A DNA stretch of 64,000 nt from Lachnospiraceae bacterium NC2008 (GCA_000687675.1 JHWS01000007.1:49468-113467), one strand, 5' to 3'; numbered from the stretch's first letter, positions 26,019-36,860 are shown. Numbers and translations: made by a program. Notes: a model not told the origin generated them from the sequence alone.

Positions 26019-28241
26019 ATGAATAAATTGTTTTCAAAACCTAAATTAATTCCAAGTATATTAACTAAAATTTGGCCTATTATATGGCTTGTATTTATTG
26101 CATCAGAATATGTAATTTTTAAAGAATTCACATATGTAAATTACAATAGCATACTTCTTATTTCAGTACTGACAGTCTGCTTTTTAATTCTAGTTTTCTT
26201 TTATAGAAAACAATTTGTTACTAGAAATTTAACATATTATAACTGTATATTAGCCTTTATAATTTCATTTTATTATTCTTATAACACCGTTAGAGTTTAT
26301 AATTTTAAGGATTTCTTACCAAATAGTACAAGGCTACTTTTCTTTACATGTAATTTCTATGTATTTTTCTTTATAGCGCTTTTTATTCTATCTATTCTAT
26401 ATAAGCATTGTTTTCTACATAATGAAGATAAAAAGGAAACATCAAAATCAAAAAAAAGACTAACAGAAAGTTTTATTTTTGTTTTTGTCTTCATTTTTAT
26501 ACTTTTCTTTTATATTCCTGCTGAAACTTTCTTTTCGAGTTTCCAAGACTTTTGTTATCCATATTGGTTATTAATTAAAGCATCTATGGTGGATGCTGTA
26601 TTTTATACTATTATGCTTACATCAATTATAGGTGTATTAAATGATAAGTTTTATGGGATAACAAGAGCTGTTGGAACAGGCTTACTTATAGCAATATATG
26701 TCCAGTATATGTTTATGAATGGTTCAATAGGCTTCTTTGATGGTTCTGTATATGATATTAGAAAACATATTCTAGAGACTGTAATTAATACAGTTGTATG
26801 GCTAGTCCTTATAATTGCTCCATTAGTTATATCATTAAAGAATAATAAATTATTATTAAAACCATCAAAGTATATTACATATATTTTGGGCATGCTTCAT
26901 ATTGTAAGTTACGTTCTATTATTAATATCCGCTGACAAACAGTGCTTTAAATATGCTTCTACATATTATGATTTTTCAGAACAATTCGTAGTTGGAAATA
27001 ATAAGAATATAGTAGTCTTGATAATAGACGCTGCAGACAATGACGTACTAGTCAATGATATAATCAAGAATAACAATCCTATAATGGATAATTTTAATGA
27101 TTTCAATGTATATACAAATACAAGTAGTGTATATGATTATACTAATCATTCGCAGCTTCAGATGATAACTAATTTTCCTTTTGACAATACTTGTGTAAGT
27201 CAAAAAAGAAGAGAGATTGCTTGGAATACACCATGGGCTGTAGAGTTTTATAATAGGTTCCATGAGGCAGGTTATAGGATTAACTTTTATAATTTAGAAA
27301 ATGAAACCAGTGAATATGTTATTGGTAATGTAGACAATGCACGCTCAATTGAAGATGAGAATATAGGAATTCAGTATATAAATTACAAGGTTATTAGGGG
27401 ACGCAGTAGTGAGATAACAAGGTTCCGTGTTCTTCCAAACATATTAAAGATGAAGGTTTCATTTAAAAATATGTTTAAAGGGAATGACCAAATAATAGTT
27501 TATAATATCGATAAAGGATCATATGACAATGAAGATTTCGCTGATAATTGTTCTTTATCATTAGGTGATAATGATAATTATCTTATCTTTAACCATACTA
27601 GGGGAGTTCACTTACCTAACGATAAAATTGAGAATTATGAATATTGTCTAAATTATGCAAACAAGTACATAGATGAGATGAAGAGACTAGGAACATATGA
27701 TGATGCAACAATCATTATAACATCTGATCATGGGCATATCGAAGAGACAACAACAGAGTTGGAACCAGCAACACCTATATTTATGATAAAACATGCTAAT
27801 GAAAGTCATAATAAATATGTTTTGAATGATGCACCTATAAGTCATAGTGATATTATGGCTACTCTTCTATATAATGCTGGATTATATAACGGGGATATGA
27901 ATAGTAATGTAGCGGTTACAAGTGCTACAGTTACTCAGGGATTGAATTCTATTGATGAATTAATCCCAGGTGCAACAAAAGATACGTTTTCAAAAGATTC
28001 TAAAGAGGTAACTGTTAAGCTAACTGATGAGCAGTTATTTGGATATCCAGTTGAATACTATTCAGAAGATTGTGATAGAACTAGAACTTGGTATGATAGA
28101 TATTATGATCCAAATTATCTGCATGTTGGTGGATATACAGTTTATTGCGGCTTTACTTTTACTGGTGACAGAAAAGAACTTGAAAAGAAAGTTGAAAATC
28201 GTGAGATGACAGAATATCAGTTACCAGTAAAATACGAGTAA
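26019..28241 (+). CDS. Membrane alkaline-phosphatase-superfamily protein, paralogue 2
   Basis: 740 residues, the longest of five paralogues. Eight or nine membrane segments lie in residues 12-310, then an external catalytic domain. Asp in VVLIIDAADND (about 337), Thr in YTNHSQLQMIT (about 374) and TSDHGHIEE (about 568-576) mark the superfamily metal sites and the nucleophile position. Later NDAPISHSDIMATLL is a shared strand. The Thr nucleophile again favours a phosphotransferase. Its N-terminal membrane part differs from the other four, which carry a conserved IxFxPxEIYYxN start. Confidence 0.75.
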   Translation: MNKLFSKPKLIPSILTKIWPIIWLVFIASEYVIFKEFTYVNYNSILLISVLTVCFLILVFFYRKQFVTRNLTYYNCILAFIISFYYSYNTVRVYNFKDFLPNSTRLLFFTCNFYVFFFIALFILSILYKHCFLHNEDKKETSKSKKRLTESFIFVFVFIFILFFYIPAETFFSSFQDFCYPYWLLIKASMVDAVFYTIMLTSIIGVLNDKFYGITRAVGTGLLIAIYVQYMFMNGSIGFFDGSVYDIRKHILETVINTVVWLVLIIAPLVISLKNNKLLLKPSKYITYILGMLHIVSYVLLLISADKQCFKYASTYYDFSEQFVVGNNKNIVVLIIDAADNDVLVNDIIKNNNPIMDNFNDFNVYTNTSSVYDYTNHSQLQMITNFPFDNTCVSQKRREIAWNTPWAVEFYNRFHEAGYRINFYNLENETSEYVIGNVDNARSIEDENIGIQYINYKVIRGRSSEITRFRVLPNILKMKVSFKNMFKGNDQIIVYNIDKGSYDNEDFADNCSLSLGDNDNYLIFNHTRGVHLPNDKIENYEYCLNYANKYIDEMKRLGTYDDATIIITSDHGHIEETTTELEPATPIFMIKHANESHNKYVLNDAPISHSDIMATLLYNAGLYNGDMNSNVAVTSATVTQGLNSIDELIPGATKDTFSKDSKEVTVKLTDEQLFGYPVEYYSEDCDRTRTWYDRYYDPNYLHVGGYTVYCGFTFTGDRKELEKKVENREMTEYQLPVKYE

Positions 28242-28281
28242 ATACAACATATTAGTAAGAACTTATTTAAGGATATAGTAA

Positions 28282-30012
28282 ATGGAAACCGTTAAAGAAT
28301 TAAAATACTTATTCGATAAAAAAACAAAAAGAAACCTCTTCATGATTTTTATCATGATTGTAATTAGTTCTTTTCTGGAACTTTCTGGAATCACTATTAT
28401 TTTACCTATAGTAAATCTTGCTATGGATCAAGAGGCAATAAGTGAAAACTTTCTTGCAAACTTTATTCAAAAATATACAGGTGCAAACACAAAGGAATCT
28501 ATACTAATTTGCATGATTATAATTACAGTTCTTATATATATAGTAAAGAACGCCTTTGTATGTTTTATGTATTCAAGACAGTTTAAATTTGCTGCGACTG
28601 TAAAACGTGATATGGCTACACGACTGATGAAGGCATATCTTAAGCAACCATATTCATTTTTCTTAAATAAAAATACATCTGAATTGATAAGAAGTGTTAA
28701 TACAGATACTGCACAGTTATTTCAACTTGTTTCCAATATTTTAACAGTTATTTCTAATGCATTAACTGCAATGTGTATCATAGTATATTTGGCAATAGAA
28801 AACATACTTATGACAGCTATGGTAGCTGTAGTTCTTGGGATATGCCTTTTCATCATTATTTTTATTCTTCAAAAAAAGAATTTAAAGAATGGTTATATTA
28901 ATCAGAGATTAAATGGGTTCTTGATTAAACATCTTCAGCAGGCTTTTGAAGGGGTAAAGGAAATAAAAATAATGAATACGGAGCAGCAGTTTATAGATAT
29001 GTACGATGATGCATACAAAAACAGTACTGCTATGGAGGTAAAGTATTCTATATATAATACTATGCCTAAATATCTTATAGAAGTATTTGCAATAATGGCA
29101 ATTTTAGGATTTTTAGGTATAAATATTATTTTTAATCCTAATTATATGGAAGTTCTTCCTCAACTTGCAGTTTTTTGTGTAGCAGCATATAAGTTGTTAC
29201 CATCAGTAAATGCAATATATGCTAGCTATAATGTTGTTGTATATCATAAAGCATCCGTAGATTTAGTATATAGAGATATTAAAGAAGCAGATGGCTTTGT
29301 ACAGTCTTTTGATGATGCAACAGACGCAAAAGAGTTCTTGTTCACTGATGAAATAAGATTAAATGAAATATGTTTTAAATATGATAATAGTGAAAACGAA
29401 GTATTACATAATGCGAATTTAGAGATAAAAAGAGGACAATCGGTTGCCTTTATTGGTGCATCGGGCGGAGGAAAAACAACAACAGCAGATATTATATTAA
29501 GTTTGTTACAACCTCAGAAGGGAACGGTTACTGTTGATGGAGTTGATATTCAAACTAACATCTGGGGTTGGAGAAAGAAATTAGGATATATTCCTCAGTT
29601 TATTTACCTGGTAGATGATACTATTAGGAACAACGTTGCCTTTGGTGTAAAGAAAGAAGATATAGAAGATAGGGAAGTATGGCGAGCTTTGGAAGAAGCT
29701 CAATTAAAAGAATTTGTCGAATGTCTTTCAGAAGGTCTAGATACAGTTGTCGGAGAACGAGGAGCAAGAATATCAGGGGGACAGAGACAGCGTATAGGAA
29801 TTGCTAGAGCTCTATATAGGAATCCAGAAGTACTTGTTTTTGATGAAGCTACTTCTGCTCTAGATAATGAAACTGAAAAAGAAGTTATGAAAGCAATAGA
29901 TGGTTTACAGGGTACAAAAACTATACTTATGATTGCACACAGATTATCTACAATTGAGAATTGTGATGTGGTATATAAAATAGACCATGGAATGATAAAG
30001 AAGGATAGATAA
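28282..30012 (+). CDS. ABC transporter, fused membrane and ATPase domains (PglK/MsbA type)
   Basis: 576 residues with six membrane helices in residues 20-320. The ATPase domain has Walker A GASGGGKTT (about 392-400), the Q-loop YIPQFIYLVDDTIRNN, signature ISGGQRQRIG (about 496) and Walker B VLVFDEATSALD (about 517), with the H-loop MIAHRLST near 550. It is of the type that flips lipid-linked oligosaccharides (PglK/WlaB) or lipids (MsbA). Because a Wzx homologue is also present (57429), it may serve a different lipid-linked glycan (inference). Confidence 0.9.
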   Translation: METVKELKYLFDKKTKRNLFMIFIMIVISSFLELSGITIILPIVNLAMDQEAISENFLANFIQKYTGANTKESILICMIIITVLIYIVKNAFVCFMYSRQFKFAATVKRDMATRLMKAYLKQPYSFFLNKNTSELIRSVNTDTAQLFQLVSNILTVISNALTAMCIIVYLAIENILMTAMVAVVLGICLFIIIFILQKKNLKNGYINQRLNGFLIKHLQQAFEGVKEIKIMNTEQQFIDMYDDAYKNSTAMEVKYSIYNTMPKYLIEVFAIMAILGFLGINIIFNPNYMEVLPQLAVFCVAAYKLLPSVNAIYASYNVVVYHKASVDLVYRDIKEADGFVQSFDDATDAKEFLFTDEIRLNEICFKYDNSENEVLHNANLEIKRGQSVAFIGASGGGKTTTADIILSLLQPQKGTVTVDGVDIQTNIWGWRKKLGYIPQFIYLVDDTIRNNVAFGVKKEDIEDREVWRALEEAQLKEFVECLSEGLDTVVGERGARISGGQRQRIGIARALYRNPEVLVFDEATSALDNETEKEVMKAIDGLQGTKTILMIAHRLSTIENCDVVYKIDHGMIKKDR

Positions 30013-30014
30013 GA

Positions 30015-30965
30015 GTGGAATTAGTTAGTATTATTGTACCTATATATAATTCAGAAAAATATTTGAAAGATTGTTTAGATTCTCTTGTTAACCAAAGTTA
30101 TCAAAATATAGAAATAATTTTGGTTGATGATGGAAGCACTGATAATACTAAAAAAATATGTGAATTATACGAGAAAAAATATAATAATATAAGATATATA
30201 TATCAAAAAAATAGAGGGGCAGGGTATGCAAGAAACATGGGCCTTGAAGAAATAAGGGGCTCTTATTTTACTTTTGTTGACTCGGACGATTACGTTGCTA
30301 AAAGCTTTATCACTAGTATGATTAATCTGATGAAAGATGATATAACTTTGGTAGAGTGTGGCAATGTGTACATGCTTGAAACAAGAAATATTTTTAAAAA
30401 TTGTGATAAAAAAGAATTGTATTTTTATGACAATCAAGAAATATTGAATAATCAATATAGATTAAGAAATACTGTATGGGGACGTTTGTATAATACTAAA
30501 AAATACAAAAGTATTAGATTTTCAGACAAAAGATTAGGTGAAGATGCAGAATATTCATCAAAAGTATTAGAGATAACAAATAATATGGTTTTATATGGAC
30601 ATTGCCTGTATAGTTATAGATCCTATAGTGAAAGTATAACTAGATTAAAGCTAACAAATAAGGTTATTAAGAAGTTAAAAAGGCTTTATGATTATGAGGA
30701 ATTTAAGAAAAGTTTACTTGAATATTTACTAGTAATTGAGCATAGAAAAGAAGAAGCAATATATGTGAATAAGTTAAAAAGAATAAGGAAAATTATTAAT
30801 AGCAAATGTTTTGAAACAGCTGATTTAATAAAAAAAGTAGATGAATTAATTGATAAGGGTAACGTTTCTACTATAAAAAAAATAGTCCTTAATATAAAAC
30901 ATATTTTTATTGAATTGATTTTAAATTATAAGGTTAAAACCAATTATAAATATAAACTAGAATAA
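30015..30965 (+). CDS. Glycosyltransferase family 2
   Basis: 316 residues with a GT-A fold. The N-terminal VSIIVPIYNSEKYLKDCLDS, ILVDDGSTDNT, KNRGAGYARNMGL and the DxD-type FVDSDDYVA identify an inverting GT2. The last 100 residues are Lys-rich. GTG start at 30015, three bases after the ABC gene stop; clearly one operon. Confidence 0.9.
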   Translation: MELVSIIVPIYNSEKYLKDCLDSLVNQSYQNIEIILVDDGSTDNTKKICELYEKKYNNIRYIYQKNRGAGYARNMGLEEIRGSYFTFVDSDDYVAKSFITSMINLMKDDITLVECGNVYMLETRNIFKNCDKKELYFYDNQEILNNQYRLRNTVWGRLYNTKKYKSIRFSDKRLGEDAEYSSKVLEITNNMVLYGHCLYSYRSYSESITRLKLTNKVIKKLKRLYDYEEFKKSLLEYLLVIEHRKEEAIYVNKLKRIRKIINSKCFETADLIKKVDELIDKGNVSTIKKIVLNIKHIFIELILNYKVKTNYKYKLE

Positions 30966-30996
30966 TTAAAGAAGAGTATTGCTATAGGAAAAAACT

Positions 30997-31983
30997 ATGA
31001 AAGAAATTATAAAAAAAATAATTCCATATGGATATATGCAAGAGAGAAGATTGCATCAAAAAGAAGAGATATTAAAGAATCAGGAAGAGCCTCTTATATA
31101 TAATAAAAATGGTAATGAAAAAAGAGTGTTTTACCTAAAAGATACTTTGAGCCAGCATACACCATATACCATGGTTTTAGGACAGAATCCTGAAACAATC
31201 CTTTGGGACAGAAATAATATTGGATTACCAGTTCAATTCTATACCCATGAACATATTTTTGGGCATATAAATAAATATGCAAAAAAAAGATTTGCTATGT
31301 TATTTGAATCAGAAACAATTAGAGGGGAAGATTTTCAAAGGGCTATTGATAATCCAGATATCATGAAATCCTTTGATAAAGTGTTTACATTTTCAGATAG
31401 ACTGTTGGATAAATACGAAAATGCAGTGTTTGCACCGGCTTCTGGATTATGGTATGGAACTAAAGAGAATGGCGGAGCGTTAGACGATACAAGATATGAA
31501 AAGAAAGATAAAAACATATCTGTCATAGCATCTAACAAACAAAGCACGGAGTTTCATAAATTAAGGCTGCAAATAGCTAGAGATGCAAAGAATACAGGGA
31601 AAGTCGATGCTTATGGTGCTTTTTGTGGTAATAGGATAGAAAAGAAAGCAGATGCATTGGATAGATATAGGTATAGCATAGTTGTTGAAAATGATGTTAA
31701 ACCATATTATTTCACAGAAAAAGTATTAGACTGTTTTGCATCTATGACAGTACCTATTTATGTTGGGGCGACTAAAATAAATAAATTCTTTAATGAACAA
31801 GGTATAATTCAAGTTTCTATTGATGATTGTAAATCAATTGAAGGTATAATTGATAGTTGTAATAATATTGATTATGAAAGAAGATTATTTGCGGTAAAGG
31901 ATAATTTTGAACGTGTAAAACAATATAGATGCATAGAAGACTATATCTATTGTAAATACAAAGAAGAATTTATTATTAATTAA
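30997..31983 (+). CDS. Glycosyltransferase family 10 (fucosyltransferase-like), copy 1
   Basis: 328 residues. The C-terminal domain holds the GT10 motif YRYSIVVENDVKPYYFTEKV followed by LDCFASMTVPIYVGATKINK. The N-terminal half is LFESETIRGEDFQRA and DKVFTFSDRLLD. GT10 enzymes transfer fucose from GDP-fucose in alpha-1,3/4 linkage; donor and acceptor here are inferred. A second GT10 is at 59981. Confidence 0.8.
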   Translation: MKEIIKKIIPYGYMQERRLHQKEEILKNQEEPLIYNKNGNEKRVFYLKDTLSQHTPYTMVLGQNPETILWDRNNIGLPVQFYTHEHIFGHINKYAKKRFAMLFESETIRGEDFQRAIDNPDIMKSFDKVFTFSDRLLDKYENAVFAPASGLWYGTKENGGALDDTRYEKKDKNISVIASNKQSTEFHKLRLQIARDAKNTGKVDAYGAFCGNRIEKKADALDRYRYSIVVENDVKPYYFTEKVLDCFASMTVPIYVGATKINKFFNEQGIIQVSIDDCKSIEGIIDSCNNIDYERRLFAVKDNFERVKQYRCIEDYIYCKYKEEFIIN

Positions 31984-32004
31984 ATTATATTATTTCGAAA
32001 AACC

Positions 32005-33669
32005 ATGAAATTGATAAAAGATTATTTTAAAAAATTAAAAAAAACAGCAATCATTGTTTTATTACCAGCTTTTATGTTTTTTATTTTTTCACCCCTAGAA
32101 ATATATTATGGAAATATTAATGATTTTGAATTTGTCTTAGACGATTTTCTTCCTTTGTTTTTAGGGTGTTTTTTAGCTGTCTGGGTGTTGTTATCATTAA
32201 TAATCTCTATACTTCCAGCAAAATTATTAGATATTACTTTAGCGATAATAACTGCGTTCTCTGTTATTTCATATATACAAAATATGTTTATAAATAAGAA
32301 GATTTCTGGTGTGGGGGGGACTCTGGTAAATTGGTATGAGAGAAAAAACTTGACTATAATTAATACACTATTATGGATATTTCTATTTCTGATAATATCA
32401 ACACTATTTATATATCTGAAAATAAAAAAAGGCGTAAAGTATATTATAGTTTTTTCGATTATTTTTTTGTTTATACAATTAGCAGCAATGGGGGATGTTT
32501 TACTAAAGATAAAAATCAGAAATAAACACTATGATTCTTATAGAATAGATATAAGTCAAGAAATGTGTGTTGCTCCTAACAATAATATTATTATATTAAA
32601 TGTGGACTGGACCAGAAATGATTTGGTTGAAAACTATTTTGAAAAAAACCCAGAAAGTTCGCTATTTTTGAAGGACTTCACATTTTATACAAATTATGAT
32701 TCTAGATACTGGCCTACTTTTCCCTCTGTAGCTCATTTATTTACTGGAGAGGAGGTAGATTGTTCCATATCCGAATATGAATGGTCAAAAAAAGCATGGA
32801 ATTCTGAGAGAGCAAATTCTTTTTTTGATAGTTTGCATAAGAATGGATATACAGTAAATATCTATGCAGGATCTCCTAATTATGTATTTGTAGATACAGG
32901 ATTACTATACAGAAAATTTGACAATATACATAAGGTGAAAGATAAACCAAGAGTAGATAAACAATTAATGTTTAGCATGCTAGAAAAAATGACCATATAC
33001 AGATACGTTCCAGATGCTATAAAACCTAGGTTTGAGGTTAATATGGATTACTACAGAGATGTTGTTCGTTATGTTGAAGTCGATAATTTTGAAGAACATA
33101 ATAATAAGGTTTATCAAAAAATACATGATAATGGTTTAGAAATAAATAACTCATACAACAATCTTTTTATGTATAAACATTTTTGGGGTATGCATATTGG
33201 ACATGATATTGATAGTGATTTTGAAAGTAAGGCTGATAGTATTACATGGGATGAAACTTTTGAGGCAGTATTAAAAATATTAGAAGAATATATAAATGAA
33301 TTAAAAAGATTAGGAATATATGACAATTCAACGATTATAATTATGTCGGATCATGGAGATAAGGAAATTGAAGGAAGACAATGTATTTTCATGATAAAAT
33401 TACCTAATGAAACAAATAATGCTTTAATAAAAAATAATTCGCCAATTTGCTCAGATGATTTTCATGCAACTATTATGGAAATAATTGGTGAAAATACCGA
33501 TGCATATGGAACATCTATTTTCGACTGGGATGAAGGTATGCAAAGAAAAAGAACTACTTTTTTAAGAGAAGATGGTCTTTTTGGCTATGAATATAATGGT
33601 GATATTGAAGAACTTAGAGAATTGAAAAATCAAAAACCGACATTAGTGTATAAAAATTATGAATGGTAA
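32005..33669 (+). CDS. Membrane alkaline-phosphatase-superfamily protein, paralogue 3, with G7 tract
   Basis: 554 residues. The start has the shared PAFMFFIFSPLEIYYGNIND, four to five membrane segments, then the catalytic domain with VDWTRND (about 200), Thr in PTFPSVAHLFTG (about 238) and MSDHGDKE (about 446). A conserved ending YGTSIFDWDEG is shared by paralogues 1 and 5. A seven-G run at 32313-32319 lies in frame in the loop VGGTLVNW, where the paralogues have short G-poor sequence. A one-base slip there would end the protein before the catalytic domain. Confidence 0.8.
   Translation: MKLIKDYFKKLKKTAIIVLLPAFMFFIFSPLEIYYGNINDFEFVLDDFLPLFLGCFLAVWVLLSLIISILPAKLLDITLAIITAFSVISYIQNMFINKKISGVGGTLVNWYERKNLTIINTLLWIFLFLIISTLFIYLKIKKGVKYIIVFSIIFLFIQLAAMGDVLLKIKIRNKHYDSYRIDISQEMCVAPNNNIIILNVDWTRNDLVENYFEKNPESSLFLKDFTFYTNYDSRYWPTFPSVAHLFTGEEVDCSISEYEWSKKAWNSERANSFFDSLHKNGYTVNIYAGSPNYVFVDTGLLYRKFDNIHKVKDKPRVDKQLMFSMLEKMTIYRYVPDAIKPRFEVNMDYYRDVVRYVEVDNFEEHNNKVYQKIHDNGLEINNSYNNLFMYKHFWGMHIGHDIDSDFESKADSITWDETFEAVLKILEEYINELKRLGIYDNSTIIIMSDHGDKEIEGRQCIFMIKLPNETNNALIKNNSPICSDDFHATIMEIIGENTDAYGTSIFDWDEGMQRKRTTFLREDGLFGYEYNGDIEELRELKNQKPTLVYKNYEW
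32313..32319 (+). repeat. G7 homopolymer in paralogue 3 (frame intact)
   Basis: Seven consecutive G in a very AT-rich region, inside codons for V-G-G. The gene is open with G7. Candidate slippage site. Confidence 0.8.
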
Positions 33670-35161
33670 AGATTTAATAAAATTAAAAATTAACGTGAAT
33701 AATAAAAGAAAAATCTTCATGTATTTTCTGGTGTATCTGTCTTTAATATTTGTTATTACAAATTATTATTATGCAGATACAAATTCTATATTACGTCAAG
33801 GAATGAACGTATGGAGAGCATTGTTTGAAGGAAGATTTTTTCAATATTATACGGTAAATATTGAATCTAGTAATTCTTACGAGATGTTTCATTTGGGTGG
33901 ATATAATATGATATCCAATTTATTTATTGCAATATGGCAGTTTCCGCTATTTCTTATAGAAAGAGTTATTGGAACTAATATTCTTGATACCTTTTGGGGG
34001 AGAATATGGGGGAAATCTTATTTAATAATTGTTATATCAATTTCGGCAAATTTTATAAAAAAGATTGTTATAAAAATTAATAGAACAGAACAAGAAGGAG
34101 AAATTATTAAGATGTTATTCCTTTGTTCTGCCATTACATATTCATCTGTATGCGTTATGGGACAATTTGACATTGTTGGAGTATTGTTTGCATTAATATC
34201 TTTATATTATTTATTGAATGAGAAAGATGGATTGTTTTTTGTGTTTTATATTATATCTACACAATTTAAATTTTTTCCCATATTTATTTTTATTCCTATT
34301 TTTTTAACACTAAAAGAACAAAAATACTTTATAAAAACAAAGAATGAATTACTTAATATTTTTAACGTAATTGTATTAGTAAGCATTCCTTTTGTTATTA
34401 ATTATCTTATACAACTCCCATTTAATGTATTAGATCCAATTGGTACAAAAACGGTTTCTTCGTTGAGTGGTGAAATGATTGAAAGAATGCTGAGGAGTTG
34501 TATTACTATATATGGAGTAAATATACCACTTATAGTAATTGCTTATGGTTTTTTTTGCATGTATTTATACACTCAAAAAAAATATACAGTCAATGACGCT
34601 ATGGATATAATATTCGATATATTCATATCGATTTCTATTATTTTATTTACTTGTGAATCACATCCATATCGATTAGTTTTACTTTTGCCGTTTATGTTGT
34701 TACTAATTTTCCTATCAGATAATAAGAAACGGTGGATTATAATACAAACAACTTGTACAGCATGTTTAGTATTGGGAAATGCTATTAGTTGGTATTGGAC
34801 AAGTGATTTCAATAATATGAAAAATATGCTTATAGATAATATTATATATTTAAGAAAGTTTGATATTTATGGTACAGAATATTATTGGAAATTAATAGAA
34901 AAAAATAATTATGAAAAAATTTGGAATATTATGATTGCTGCTTTTATTGTGTTTATTCTTTGGGAAATTAGTGAATATCACAGTTGGAAGAAAAGAACAA
35001 AACTAATGAGTCCTGATTCCAATGTGACTTTGGATGAGTCTATCCAGATAACTGTATTTCATATAGTTGTAATACTTATTATCAATGTAGTTGCAGCGTG
35101 TCCGACCTTTGTTTTTTGGCTAATAGGCTTAATAAGAAATATAATCAGTCATTTAATATAG
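33659..35161 (+). CDS. Polytopic membrane protein, possible GT-C mannosyltransferase-like
   Basis: 500 residues with about ten membrane segments. An early loop YADTNSILRQGMNVW after the first segment and GGYNMISNLFIAIWQFPL resemble GT-C enzymes that use lipid-linked sugar donors. The mid part has VCVMGQFDIVGVLFALISLY. The ATG at 33659 overlaps the previous stop by 11 bases. No family can be named with confidence. Confidence 0.55.
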   Translation: MNGKDLIKLKINVNNKRKIFMYFLVYLSLIFVITNYYYADTNSILRQGMNVWRALFEGRFFQYYTVNIESSNSYEMFHLGGYNMISNLFIAIWQFPLFLIERVIGTNILDTFWGRIWGKSYLIIVISISANFIKKIVIKINRTEQEGEIIKMLFLCSAITYSSVCVMGQFDIVGVLFALISLYYLLNEKDGLFFVFYIISTQFKFFPIFIFIPIFLTLKEQKYFIKTKNELLNIFNVIVLVSIPFVINYLIQLPFNVLDPIGTKTVSSLSGEMIERMLRSCITIYGVNIPLIVIAYGFFCMYLYTQKKYTVNDAMDIIFDIFISISIILFTCESHPYRLVLLLPFMLLLIFLSDNKKRWIIIQTTCTACLVLGNAISWYWTSDFNNMKNMLIDNIIYLRKFDIYGTEYYWKLIEKNNYEKIWNIMIAAFIVFILWEISEYHSWKKRTKLMSPDSNVTLDESIQITVFHIVVILIINVVAACPTFVFWLIGLIRNIISHLI

Positions 35162-35208
35162 AGTATTCGATATGTTAAAAATGATGAATACCATAGGAAA
35201 AATAAAAG

Positions 35209-35754
35209 ATGAAATTCACTAATAGGGCAAAATTAAAAGAAATCCTAATAATAGAAAGAAATAACTATGAAAGCCAAAGTAGTATAATAAAAAGAATATA
35301 TACATTGTTATGTCAAGATAGAGATTATTATGTGTATAAATATATCAAGCAGCTAAGACACACAGAGTATTATGCAGAGAGAAAGAAAAAAAACAGACTA
35401 ATGTATTTACCATATATTTTCCATAAAAATAAAAAAAATAGACTTGGGAGAAATCTTGGAATAGATATGGGAGAAGGTGCTTTTGATCAGGGCTTATATA
35501 TTGCTCATACAGGAATAATAGTAGGTAGTAGTAAAATAGGTAAAAATTGTAAGCTTCATGGACAAAACTGTATTGGGAGCGGAGCTATTATAGGAGATAA
35601 TTGTGAATTATGGGTCGGGGCTAAAGTAATAGGGCCTGCTAAACTTGCAAATAACATAACTGTGGCAGCAGGAGCAGTTGTTATAGATTCATTTGATGAA
35701 CCCAATATTACCATCGCAGGAGTACCTGCAAAGAAAATAAAAACAAACATATGA
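35209..35754 (+). CDS. Serine-O-acetyltransferase-like hexapeptide acyltransferase
   Basis: 181 residues. About 85 N-terminal residues are helical, then a left-handed beta-helix (about 85-170) with hexapeptide-like steps: YIAHTGIIVGSSKIGKNCKL, IGSGAIIGDNCELWVGAKVI and NNITVAAGAVVIDSF. The end ITIAGVPAKKIK is the classic LbH terminus. It is closest to CysE-like sugar O-acetyltransferases found in capsule clusters. The catalytic His is HTG near residue 103. It overlaps the next gene start by 4 bases (ATGA at 35751-35754). Confidence 0.85.
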   Translation: MKFTNRAKLKEILIIERNNYESQSSIIKRIYTLLCQDRDYYVYKYIKQLRHTEYYAERKKKNRLMYLPYIFHKNKKNRLGRNLGIDMGEGAFDQGLYIAHTGIIVGSSKIGKNCKLHGQNCIGSGAIIGDNCELWVGAKVIGPAKLANNITVAAGAVVIDSFDEPNITIAGVPAKKIKTNI

Positions 35755-36823
35755 GTATTAAACTTATGCCTAGTAAAGATTATTATTACAAAAACGAAAA
35801 CAAAGGTAGAAATGTAATTATAGACACAGTAAAAATAATTATTACTACGTGCATAATATTTCATCATTATCAGCAACATATTGGTGCTTTTTTTCCATAC
35901 AGACTTAATTTTTACGGGGGGGATTCTATTTTGGATATTTAGTTGAATTATTTTTTATGATATCGGGCATATATATCAGTGACTATTATAAGAAGAACAG
36001 TTTATTGAGGATATATATTAAAAATAAATATGTGAGATTGGTTCCAATAGCAATTTTGTCTATTCTTGGAATGATAATATTTGAAAATATAGAATTGGTT
36101 TTTTCAAATATGGATAAAGTTATTTCTAACATAGATGTAAAGCAGTTAATATATTCAGTTTTTCTTGTTAGTGATGGATGGGGATTAAATTATCATAATA
36201 TAAATAGTCCACTATGGTATGTATGCGTGCTATTAATTTGCTATTATTTAGTTTATATTGTTCTAAAAGTTGAAGAAACAAGACGTGTTAGAATTCTGAG
36301 AAAAGTATGTTTGTTTTTTATAATTATTGGCATTTTGTTGATAGAGTTTAAGCCAAACTATCCGTTATTAAATCATAATTGTGGAAGAGCATACGTATCG
36401 TTTTTTCTTGGTATTATTTTAAGTGACAAAGAAATAAAGAATTCGAAATTAACTATCTTTATTTTATTTACCATAGTATTCATATCAATAGGGGTAGTAT
36501 GGAGTTTAGAATATAATGAAATTCTTTGGAAGGTTAAACAATATATTTGTATTTTTATAACATATCCTTGCGTTATTATTATTTCAAATAGTGTACATTG
36601 GAAAAATAATAAAATTATTTTTTTATTGTCTAGTTCAACCTATTCGGTATATTGTTGGCATTTTCCACTTATTGTACTTATATCAAAGATGTATAGCATG
36701 AATATTATTCAGTGGGATATATATAGATTAAAAAACATGTTGATTTTTGGAATAATAATTTGGTTATTTGGTTTATTGTCTTATATGTTTGTAGAAAAAC
36801 CAATTAGAAATTGGCTACAATAA
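35751..36823 (+). pseudogene. Acyltransferase_3 family protein, out of frame at a G7 tract
   Basis: Frame one (35751-35942) encodes the amino end with NVIIDTVKIIITTCIIFHHY, the catalytic HH region of Acyltransferase_3 proteins. Frame two (open to 36823) continues with FYFGYLVELFFMISGIYISD, MNIIQWDIYR and a final FVEKPIRNWLQ. They meet at a seven-G run, 35916-35922; eight G (or five) would give one continuous protein of about 350 residues with nine or so membrane helices. I read this as an OFF state of a phase-variable O-acyltransferase, though sequencing error or decay cannot be excluded. Confidence 0.85.
35916..35922 (+). repeat. G7 homopolymer, frame-breaking in acyltransferase
   Basis: Seven G between TTTAC and ATTC. 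G8 or G5 restores the reading frame. Confidence 0.85.
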
Positions 36824-36860
36824 TGCAAACAATAGCAGGGGTACGTGTAAATAAAATAAT

